A DNA stretch of 64,000 nt from Symsagittifera roscoffensis (taxonomy: Eukaryota > Xenacoelomorpha > Acoela > Convolutidae), in contig NC_087064.1 in NCBI RefSeq assembly GCF_963678635.1, forward strand, positions 23,550,539-23,614,538, read 5' to 3'. The notes beneath the pieces were generated by a model, which was given only the letters and a program-made list of their open reading frames with translations, did not search any database and was not told the DNA's origin. Both the position numbers and the translations under genes were made by a program. Below are positions 55,385 through 64,000 of this stretch, one piece after another. Position 1 is the stretch's first letter, and every line of letters begins with the position of its first letter.

Positions 55385-56345
55385 TTTAAATTACTAGTGA
55401 GTTCAAGTAGGATAGGCTCCATAACTATTGGCTCAAGGTATAGAGTTACTATTGCTCGTGCTTTTGTATCTCAATTTGTCGGAACCAATCCGTGACTTCT
55501 GATGTCCGGCTTAATTCGATAAACCACTCTAAATGGCTACGTAGCAGTATTTAGACAACCGCTTATTCGTCAGTAAGCAGACAAACATCATATTAACCCA
55601 TCAGAGTCGAGACTAGGAAGAAATTAACAATTAATAATTTTTTTATTTTTTAAGTTTGCTCTCCCATCTTGATTCTGATTGGCTAATATAGCATTTGTCT
55701 GCTTACTGACGAGTATAAATATGCAGTTGTCTAATTACAGATCGCACTCCACTCTAACTAACCACCCCCCTCCAATTCTAGAAAATCATTAAACGTCCTT
55801 ATTCCCAGGTCTCAAAAACCTGGGAAACGCAAACGCCGTTAAAAACATGGTTTGGAGCCTATTTTTTCCATTAGATAGTGCATGTTTGATCCATTTCAGA
55901 TGGATCAACCCAAAACTCACTTTTGTTGAACTTTATAATTGAATAGAACATTATAATTAAATTAATTAACTCAATGGATAAGCAATGACTGCTCTGGAGT
56001 ATGCTCCAGTGTTGAAACATTCCAGAAAGAACATCACTCAAGACGTTTTCATGATCGGAGGGCCAAAGCGTATCGGATACTTCCCCGGTCTATGTCCTCA
56101 ATATTTTTTTCAAGTCTAGCTAATCTTCCATAGCGCGTACTGGAAGCAATCCTCTAGATCTGTCAGGAATAAGACAACTGTACTCGTTACATATTTCAAA
56201 GGCCAATTGTGAAAAGCAACTGGTCTCTACTATTTGCTCGAGCCTTTCTTAACGTTTTGCAATAGTAATTTCATCTGTTCTGATTTTTGACTTCTGTGTA
56301 AGTTGACGTGACAAAATTCAGCATGTCGGACGTATTTCGATTTTA
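55385..56345 (-). mobile_element. Diverged solo LTR of the giant-element family
   Basis: It is collinear with the copy 2 LTR in the same orientation. Shared blocks include ATTGGCTCAAG, ATTCTAGAAA, AACGCCGTTAAAAAC and TTTGATCCATTTCAGATGGA, then the GACAAAATTCAGCATG region. There is no internal element sequence beside it. A MITE is nested in it. It lies in the host gene intron. The exact ends are unclear because both sides have diverged. Confidence 0.7.
55551..55734. mobile_element. MITE nested in the solo LTR
   Basis: A 184-bp element with terminal inverted repeats of about 45 bp. The left end TTAGACAACCGC and the right end GCAGTTGTCTAA are inverted, as are GTCAGTAAGCAGACAAA and TTTGTCTGCTTACTGAC further in. 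It has no coding capacity. TTA or TA may be the target duplication. The surrounding sequence joins up with the copy 2 LTR when it is removed. Confidence 0.75.
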
Positions 56346-56930
56346 GATTACAATTTTTGTTCAAAATCAAGTTCTGTTGTAAAATTGTAAAATGAAGCAA
56401 AAAAGTGGTTTTTAGCAGCGGAAGTAGCCCAGTGATGATTATTTTTGCCCTTGCGCTGTTTGGAAATGCCCTATAGGCTTGAAAGTTTTTCGCTGGAATT
56501 TTTGTGCATATGATTTCGGAATATCGCATCTTAAATCAATTGCTAACGGAGCGTAAATTTCGATTTTTATCAGTAAATGGCGGCTACTGTCCAGTAATAA
56601 TTATCTTCGGTCTTTGTAGTAACTTTTTTTGGGTGTTTTGGGTAGTAACTTTTCTTTGGGTGTTTTGGAATTCTTTCGTTGCTTGTGTGGTCCCTCTGCT
56701 ACGATCAGGGAGTCTGTTGACAGTCGTGGAGGCGGTGTTCTCTGGTTCGAAACGCGCCGTTGATGGGGTTGGGGCTCTTTCAAAGCACAGTAGTCGTTGT
56801 GCCGCCCAAATTGGGCACTGTTAACCAGCGTAAAGTGACTTCAGTTTTGCCCAGATTGCAATATAGGCAAACCGGAGTGTGACTTCTTATGTTTGAATTT
56901 CGTGCTTTATAGAAAGGGGGCACCATTTAG
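56346..56930. other. Intron, no feature recognised
   Basis: This is intron of the host gene. Reading frames of about 100 codons on either strand match nothing I know. No RNA gene is seen. Confidence 0.4.
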
Positions 56931-57485
56931 TCTAAGTCTGCTTATCGTGACTTCTTCATCTCTTGAGAGCTTTTCGTTAAGGCTCGTGGATAGCCGTCTT
57001 TTATAAGTCTATGCTGCTGGTTGTAGTCCACGTCCTCAAGATACTTGTTTCTGTGTCGGTCTTGCCTGACATTAATATCCTCCCAAATGTTATCGACATT
57101 ATTTTCTTGCAGTCTTTGCTGGCCTGCCGATCTCCAGTCTGATCTGAGGACATTCTCCCATAGTGATTTCAGCCTAGGGTGAACCTAAGTTTGCGCCAGC
57201 AGACGCAGAGGAAGGTTTTTCTAAAACGTTCGCACTTCGACAGAAGCTTACCCGCTCCGTCTGCTCCTGCTTGTTGCAGGGTGTCTATTTCTGCTTTGCA
57301 CCTAGTTGGTGGGGATGGTGATCCTGCTGGTGCTCCAACAATAATACGAGCAGCATGGTTGTTACAGGTCTCCAGTTTATTGCGCTGCGTCGCTGAGATG
57401 AACAGCTTTCGTTCGTGCGCGAAGACCATATAAGTCTTGGTGATTTTTTTTTCATGAAAAAGTCGTAAAATTTGTTCACGCTCAA
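56931..57485 (-). mobile_element. LINE C-terminal fragment
   Basis: On the - strand, ISATQRNKLETCNNHAARII followed by GAPAGSP resembles the region after the RT of non-LTR retrotransposons (LERVQNRAARIITG-type motif). It is interrupted by frameshifts and has no RT core, so it is a 3' remnant. Confidence 0.55.
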
Positions 57486-57800
57486 TTTTGATTTTTCGCG
57501 GTTTGATTTGTGATTTCTTTTCGAATTCAGTGCATTTCCATTGTTAAAAGGAAGGCAAACTCCGCTATCGATTAGTTAAAGTGTACAGATCACGAAAAAC
57601 GTGATCGACTTCTGATTTCGAAAATGGAAATTAAATATCAGATTTCCCAGCGAAAAAAAAGTTCTTCGTATTGATCCAGTTTTCTGAAATTGAGTTAATT
57701 TCATGAAAAAATTGTCAATTATAATTTGTTCTTGAAATTCGAAGAGGTTTAGAGCCATCTTTTGTTTTCTTTGAAAATCGAAGGCTGAGATTAAAAAAAA
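57430..57800. repeat. Dispersed repeat, copy A
   Basis: It matches parts of 63,230-64,000. Shared landmarks are GGTTTGATTTGTGATTT/GGTTTGGCTTCTGATTT, TCACGAAAAACGTGATYGAC and the adjoining TTCGAAAATG/TTCGAATGTG blocks. The class is unknown. CACGAAAAACGTG is itself palindromic. Confidence 0.55.
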
Positions 57801-58622
57801 ACTAAGTTTCTTTGCGTTCATTACTCTTTTCCAACTGTCAGTTGGCTTTTTTTAGTCGGTGTTTGTAATTGTCGGCTTAATTACCTTTTTGTAGTTTTTG
57901 TTCTACTGTTAGAATGAAGCCAATAGTTGTTCCTTTTGACAGCTTTCTTCTGTTTTTGATCTATCGCAAGTTGCGCGGAGCTCCGCTTCGCCTGTATGAA
58001 ATTTATCTATAAATATTGTTGAATTTTGTTTTAATCAATATTGCAAGTGCTTCAACACCTTAGTGGTGTTTACCACTCCTTACTTAAAAAGTTTCGGCCG
58101 TCGCTTGAGTTGTCAGTCCCTTTTGCTTTCAAAGTCACGTCGTCTACCAAACGACAGTTATGTCTGTCAGACGTTCGGTTGGTTATTTGATGAAGAGACT
58201 TGGGAAACATACGCATCAAGAAGCTCGTGTTGGCAGCCACTTCAGAGAGTGTAGTCTCTCCTCTTTCGGTATTCATGCCAGATTTATTGACTCCGCGAAT
58301 GACAATTATAAGCTATTAAGGCCTTACAAATCGTTTTTGAACATCAACAGCTAAGCTCGAGACGAGAACCGGACTGTTTGCTTTTTTATCAATATATCAA
58401 GCGTCACATTTGCTGATGATGTTATATTAACGAAAGCGCTTCATTTATTCGGTTTGCTGCATTTTTTAGTGTGACGAGCAAGATTTAATTTGCTGTGCAG
58501 ATGAGACAGTAAAAATCTTGGTTGTTTTTCAGAGTTGTCAGACCACTGCGCTCGCACAGTGGTCAGGTCTAAGGTCCGGGGGTTGATGTTTGTGACGACG
58601 GGAAAGAGAAGTATTAAGAAAA

Positions 58623-58820
58623 GCAGCCATGGCCGAGTGGGGTAACGCATGCGTCTCTCAACTCTTGGGTCGTGCTTTCGAATCTCTTTTCGGTGATGGT
58701 TTTAGGGCTTCCAGTGTCATCCGCCTGCTCTCAAGGTTGGACCGGCTGTAGCAAAATGGATGACATCAACCTCATCCCCGCTTGGTCCTGCATTGAGCAG
58801 GATCGGTGGCTAACAAAAAA
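58623..58820 (+). mobile_element. tRNA-derived SINE
   Basis: The head GCAGCCATGGCCGAGTGG (box A) and CTTTCGAATC (box B-like, near 58,674) resemble a Ser/Leu-type tRNA with a degenerate anticodon arm. About 130 bp of unrelated tail follows and ends in an A-rich stretch. It is not a functional tRNA. Confidence 0.55.
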
Positions 58821-59619
58821 GTATTAAATTTAGTCGGAGCAACCCAGCTGTCTTGAGAACCTCCGTCGTAACCAAAAATCAAGTTCGAGCATGCTTTTCG
58901 CGCTCCACTGTTGAAGAGGGTGGGATAAGTTTGGTAAAGGTTTTTTTCGGCTTCGTTGTTTTTGTCCCAATTTCTGTCAGTTCATTTTTCGTTTTTCTTT
59001 TTGAAAAACGCTATTTTTTATCAAGTAAAATTTTTTGGCGTATTATCTAAAGCTTGGTTTTTAAGTTGATATTTTTTTTATAATTGAAACTTTTATTTGA
59101 AATTTTGCAATTTGAAATTTTTACAATGTCTGATATTGAAATTGTTCGTTATTTTTCTAGTTAATCAGTTGTGATTTTTGTTAAATAGGCTTAATCAACT
59201 TATATTGCAAAAAAAAGTATATCCTGATGCATGCGATTATGTGTTTCAGTACCGATAGGTCATAAAAACTTCTAAATTGTATGTGACAAGTTTCGTTTTC
59301 GGCTCAAAAATAAATACATATTTTTCCGTCTTAGTCACCGATTGGTCAATGGTTCCTAATTTTTTAGGCTGTTTATAAATATCATCCTATACAGAAACGA
59401 AATTTTTCTCGGTACAGTTTTTTGAATTGAGGTTTTCTTAACTTTAATTTAACTTTCGACTTTAATTTAAACGTAGTTTCTTTACTTTTCTTTTCCCCTC
59501 ACTATCTTGTAACGCAATGTTTTTTCTTGTGTCCAAGTGTTGCGAAGCGCCGCTTTGCCTCTAATAAATTATGAAAGATCCGTTAATTTACCCAACACTA
59601 ACTATACATTTACCTAAAG

Positions 59620-60715
59620 CTGACCATTCACATGGTTTTCTTCGATGCTCTAAACCGCCGCTACAATCCTTTTTTTCATGGCACCAGCCTACCAGGAATG
59701 TTAATTAGATTGCTATCAAAGTATCTGGGCGGTCATCAAGCAAAGATAGTTTTAGGGATGCTAAACGCATTGGTGTCCCACAATCCTCAGTCCTATGCCT
59801 TTCTTATTTCAATTTAACGTTTATATCTTACCTGAATCGTGAGCAGTTGATTTTCACCTTTGTTCAGTCAAGTAATTTTTAATTTGCCTTCTCTTTTTTA
59901 AATATATTTTTAACCAAGGTACACCAACTTTTTATATCTGGATTTCTTGTTTCTTCACAAAAGGATTCGACAGCCTTTTCTCCTCGTTCAATTAGTAGAT
60001 CAATAATGACCCGTTAGTGAAAATGGACTCTACACTCCTGCCCTCAGAAAAGAATCCTAAAGTACTCGTCTTCTTTGAACCATCCATTAACTTCGCAGGG
60101 CACTGTAAGCGACCTCAGTTAAAGTCTCGCACAGGATATCGATCCTGAAAGCTTTATCTGGACGTCATTAGCGTCAATAAAAAGAGATATTACTGGTCAC
60201 GTAAAAGGCTTTGGTCTGACCAATTCAAAATTATAGATGCCTTTTATGGTTCCATGCCGCCCATACGAGTAGTTCAAAACGCCGCTCTTCGAAGCATCTT
60301 ACGTTGCATGAAAATGAGTGCTCCAGAACATGTACAATCTGAATTTAAAATTTGACGCGTTGATCACCATCATCAAATACTTTTTGCTCAGTCTACCCTC
60401 AAAATTAATATCCCTTTAAACCATTTTTTCTCTATCGTAACATCAGACTTCCCGGAATATCTGCCCGGCACTACTTGATCTTATGTTCCGACATACTGAT
60501 AAAAGTTTCGAGCAGGCTATTATAGGAGCACGTCCCCCAAAACTACATCCATTCAGACCGCCGATATCTCCCACTCCGAAGAATCCCTCCCATGCAGCAG
60601 TAGAAGAATTCTCCCCCTGTTAAGGTCCGCTTTTCCATTTATGTTTTTTTATATATATTTGTGATGTATCGCACGTTGTGCCAAGCTCCGGCTCTGATTC
60701 GTCTCTGTAATTAAT
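59620..60715 (+). mobile_element. LINE fragment (RT remnant and C-terminal region)
   Basis: Near 59,632-59,817 GMLIRLLSKYLGGHQAKIVL resembles the RT segment before the GVPQG motif of non-LTR elements. Near 60,180-60,420 VVQNAALRSILRCMKMSAPE resembles the post-RT region. Both are on the + strand and interrupted by stops. The end near 60,680-60,710 resembles repeat ends near 57,972, 59,545 and 63,737 (GCGNNGCTCCGCTTTGCCT-like). Confidence 0.5.
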
Positions 60716-61638
60716 GGAATATTCATTTTCTTTGATTTATATGTCTCCGTTTTTCAGTACTTGCTTCTAGTTTAGCCGTTTCGGTTGCCGGAGATGAATC
60801 GACATGAGATATTGTTTTGACCGGTTTCTCCAACTCAGTGTCTTTTTTTTCCCTTGTTTGGAGTCCTTTTGCTGCTCTTCTATAGGATCCGTTGTAGTTC
60901 GGACGCCTCCCTCTTTCTCGGCTCATCCGACTTACTCGTCTGATTCCTCTTTTCTTTTCTGTCAAGTAGATTTACTCGATCATCAACAATCTAATTCATC
61001 GACTGGTCGTTTTCTTAGCTTCTTTCAATTTCGAAATTGACTAGCCAAATATCTGGATAAGGATGGAGTTCAGCCTCATCTCATGCTTCACACCAATACA
61101 GCGTTTAATAAAACCCTTTTTTAAGTCTCTCTGTGTAATATTAGATGTTTTGAAGCTCTAGGCCAAGTATACCTGAAGTACTCGCTTTTGAGTTGAATGA
61201 ATTTGCCTTTTCGCCCTTTGACTTAAATCGAAGCTGATTATTCCAAGCTAAAGGAATAGTCAGATTAGTCGTTAAAGCGTAAGTTGGTGATCAACCGGTG
61301 TGATCTGGGTACCCAGCCAATGCCAATCGGTTTCCCTTTTTTGAAAACGGAAAACATTTTTTCTCTAAAACAACCTTTCAAGCTTCTATGTTCATTTTTT
61401 TGCTGTACTCTTTGTCAGTTGTGAAAGAGTTTTTAGACTCGCTAGTAGAACACAGAAACCATATTGTTCCAGTTTTCTTAAAATGTGTTTTAAAAGTGTC
61501 TTAAAATGTAAAGTGACATTCACAAAGGCTTTGGGAAGGTTCGAAGGTTTTCAGTATGATCTATTGGTTCTATTTGTAGTCTTTTCGTTGCCCGAGTCAA
61601 TTTTTATTGGATGCATTAAAAATGACAATTTGCTTTAG

Positions 61639-61891
61639 TCAGCGGGAGAAGAGCGAAAAATTAATGCATGAGTATGAGGGGGACGTGCCATTCTATCCTC
61701 CATCAGTTCGCGAAGAGATAGGACAGCCTCTGTGGGTTAAACGCAGTCCTTTGCCTCCCATTTCGGGCAAATTGCCCAATGGTCCCTTCAGAATGCGTGA
61801 GAAGGAGCGGTCTGATGGTCACTACATGGATGGAGTGAAGTGGAAGCCGGAGAAGATCAACAGTAATGCTGACATGAGTCAAGCCATACAG
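61639..61891 (+). CDS. Host gene exon 2
   Basis: The acceptor ATTTGCTTTAG ends at 61,638 and the donor CAG/GTGGGC follows 61,891. It encodes about 84 residues, beginning QREKSEKLMHEYEGDVPFYP. It joins exon 1 through a split Ser codon and exon 3 at a codon boundary. It is rich in charged and Pro residues and has no transmembrane segment. Composition and codon use differ visibly from the AT-rich flanks, as expected of a real exon. Confidence 0.8.
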
Positions 61892-62499
61892 GTGGGCTGA
61901 GTTTGCGTGGGGTTTCAGAGCAATAAGCAGACAAACTAGTAAACAGACAGGCCACAAAGCAGACAAAATTACCATTGAGAGTGCTCAGTGAGAGATACAA
62001 AATTAAGCCATACAATTATCAAGAAGTGAATGTTCGATAAAAAATATTCCAAAAACTGATATTAATTTGCATCGGTTTGCTATCAGCAATTTTCTGCACA
62101 ATTTTGCATAAATATTTCAACACTGCGCTTTGTGGGCTTTTTCAGCCAATCAGATTTGAGTGTTTTAAAATTTTCTGCTTTCAACGAGTATGATGAAATC
62201 GCCCGTTTGCTGGAGCCACATATGCTCATGATTACCGTCATCGTAATCATATTTTAGTGTATTTAAACACACCATATTTGAAGCTCAAGATTAAGAAAAA
62301 AATAAGACTAGAAAAGCAGTATCACGTGAAAAGCTTGTTAATTAAACAAACACAGCTCTGTATGTTTTCAAAAAAAAGTACAATTGACGTTGTGCTTGAA
62401 AGTTGACCGTTAGTTCTAAACCATATTATATATTGAAAGCTGAGTAAATCACTCGATATCTTTGGTTCCTTTGAACCCACCTAGCCTTTGTTTCTGTAG
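61892..62499 (+). other. Host gene intron 2
   Basis: AT-rich and bounded by GT and AG (CTTTGTTTCTGTAG). Near 61,920-61,970 AAGCAGACAAA recurs three times, like the inner part of the MITE terminal repeat, so an old MITE may be present. Confidence 0.6.
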
Positions 62500-62859
62500 G
62501 TTAAACGTCTGCTTGAAGATTGGCCTCGTGAATACCTTAAGAAAATTTATCTGGCAGTGGCTGAAAACTTCGACAGAGGTCTGACGGACCAAGTATACAG
62601 GGGAGATCTGGCGAGTGTCTGCATTGCGTGCAAACTGCCACTGACTGCCAGAGTTTTGGAAAAGCTCTTCGACCGTTTCTCTCTCGTGCGAGATCCGAAC
62701 AATGTTGACTACAAAAAACTGCTGATCTATCTGGACACTGTTTTTGAGATTGCCGAATATAAAAAGAGGCCAGTCGGAGGAAGTGTTGCGGAGCCTTTCG
62801 CGTTTCCTCTGCCAGCCCCAAGTCAACAAGCTGCTCTGGAAAATGGAGCTCTAGCACAG
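62500..62859 (+). CDS. Host gene exon 3 (EF-hand-like region)
   Basis: It is 360 bp, exactly 120 codons, starting in phase 0 after TTTCTGTAG and ending at a donor CAG/GTAAGT. It begins VKRLLEDWPREYLKKIYLAV. Residues in the middle (CKLPLTARVLEKLFDRF, then VDYKKLLIYLD) have the helix-loop-helix spacing of an EF-hand-like pair without a clear calcium loop. The pattern recalls EF-hand proteins linked to cilia (EFHB or C1orf87-like), but I am not sure of the family. No stop codon follows in frame before the donor, so the gene continues beyond the window or past 62,860. Confidence 0.8.
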
Positions 62860-63229
62860 GTAAGTTTTCATCTTACTTTCTTTTGCAAAAACAAAAGATG
62901 TATCACCCGCAATTTTTGTCCGGTGTCAGTAAGGTGCAGCAGATACCGATGAAATTCCGGTAAGAGCTGTTAAAGGATACGAAGCTCTTGAAAGTTTGAA
63001 TTTTTCGGCACCGAACTTTTTCTGACTAAATGTCAATGAACGCAGTGAAGACACTCACTTAGTTCATGATGATTTTTAAGAGTCGTTAAACGTAGATTTT
63101 TTTCAGCAAGTGCTCTAATAACTACAGAAGTGCTTTCGTACATATTAATACCTTCATGAATTCCCCTTGGTATATATGCTCTTTTGAGTTTAATTCAAAT
63201 TAATTTGTTAAAAATTAGGCAAAACTCGC

Positions 63230-64000
63230 TCTCCAATTACGATAGAGGAATTGGTGCAAAAAATCTGATCGATTCCTAGTTTCGAAAGTGGAATTTAGTT
63301 TTCATACTTTTATATAGGTCGCCATGTTTTTTTTTCTGGAAAAGTCCTAAAGTTTGTTCCGGCTCAAATTAAATTTTTAGCGGTTTGGCTTCTGATTTAT
63401 TTTATAGTTCAGCTCATACCCTTTGTTTGCACTATTGACCAGCTTAATGTATTATTACGAACATTCTTTTTTTTCTAACCCAGCTCGCAAATAAGTGTTC
63501 ATTGTAGCATTGGAAATTGCATTGCAACTGTTCTCTGCTTTATTTTTGGCTATTGTTTTGTGCCTATTGAGCGTCCGTGGCTGATTGGTTAGTGGGTTAG
63601 TGTTGGAGACTCTTAATCTCTAGGTCGCAGGTTTCGATTCTCAGGCGAAGCCCATTTTTCTACTAATTCGAGGCTTATTTCCATTTTTTATTATTGAACT
63701 CTAAAGAGCTGCTTTTTGTAGTGTTTCGCTAGTGTTTGCAAAGCGAAGTTTTGCCTCTGTGTAAAAGGATTGTAAGCTCCACTGTCGAACAGCTGAAATA
63801 TAAAGGTCACGAAAAACGTGATTGACCTCTAGTTTCGAATGTGATATTGAATTTTCTGATTTCGCGGCAAAATAAAAATTTTACTTATTGATCAAGTTTT
63901 CACACTGGGTTAATTTTATCGTAAAACTCAATCATATTAATTGTTCTCGAAATTCAAAGCGCCTTTCTTTTGAAATTCGAAGGTTGAAATTTCTTCAAAA
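63230..64000. repeat. Dispersed repeat, copy B (interrupted)
   Basis: Two blocks (about 63,320-63,420 and 63,770-64,000) align with 57,440-57,545 and 57,560-57,800. The sequence between them contains the tRNA-like repeat, probably a later insertion. Confidence 0.5.
63573..63648 (+). mobile_element. tRNA-Lys-like SINE head or tRNA pseudogene
   Basis: TGGCTGATTGG (box A-like), the anticodon arm GAGACTCTTAATCTC (CTT, Lys) and GGTTTCGATTC (box B-like) are present. The acceptor stem does not pair well, so it is a pseudogene or a SINE head rather than a working tRNA. Confidence 0.5.

Larger units (their letters stand above)
62860..64000 (+). other. Host gene intron 3, partial
   Basis: AT-rich; I find no further exon before the window ends. 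It contains a tRNA-derived repeat and a copy of the dispersed repeat. Confidence 0.5.

Noticed and set aside
63573-63648. Functional tRNA-Lys gene
   Set aside because: Poor acceptor-stem pairing and irregular D-arm; better as a SINE head or pseudogene.

Overview
This is eukaryotic, almost certainly metazoan, nuclear DNA. It is AT-rich and dominated by retroelements. The one host gene I can assemble has GT-AG introns and exon phases that join correctly. The non-LTR and Penelope-like retroelement (PLE) fragments are of types common in invertebrates. I cannot name the species or phylum. A 200-base run of N at 7904-8103 is an assembly gap.

The window is built around two giant, related Ty3/Gypsy-type LTR retroelements in opposite orientation. 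Copy 1 (+, about 8.1-31.1 kb) is decayed. Copy 2 (-, 31,370-54,102, 22.7 kb) has two nearly identical LTRs of about 886 bp and looks recent. Each copy encodes (i) a gag-pol polyprotein: coiled-coil N terminus, capsid-like region, two CCHC knuckles, aspartic protease, reverse transcriptase, RNase H and DD35E integrase. It then continues into about 490 extra residues that end in a macro-domain-like module. Each copy also encodes (ii) a second very large ORF, 2,947 residues and uninterrupted in copy 2. ORF2 carries a coiled coil, an SGNH/GDSL-type hydrolase with all recognisable catalytic blocks, a second SGNH-like but divergent domain, long regions I do not recognise, a Cys/His cluster and a conserved C-terminal domain. 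This gag-pol-macro plus SGNH-ORF2 layout is the most unusual thing in the window.

Both elements lie within one copy of a PLE. Pieces of it survive at 31,115-31,369 and 54,103-54,690, and an uninterrupted equivalent lies at 4.4-5.0 kb. The same PLE has produced a roughly 369-bp tandem satellite (about 1.5-4.4 kb) made from its RT thumb region. A 3' remnant of a third giant element is at 5.15-6.4 kb and a diverged solo LTR is at 55.4-56.3 kb.

The right end (55-63 kb) holds a host gene on the + strand. Three coding exons (55,079-55,173; 61,639-61,891; 62,500-62,859) join in phase across a 6.5-kb intron filled with a MITE, the solo LTR, LINE pieces and a tRNA-derived SINE. The product is probably an EF-hand-like protein and the gene runs off the window.

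Two nucleotide-level signals are not explained by coding. The hexamer CTCAAG/CTTGAG (with CTCGAG) is heavily over-represented throughout copy 2 but not copy 1. A GTCCGGGGAG decamer sits two bases before the 3' LTR in both elements and recurs inside pol in more than one reading frame.
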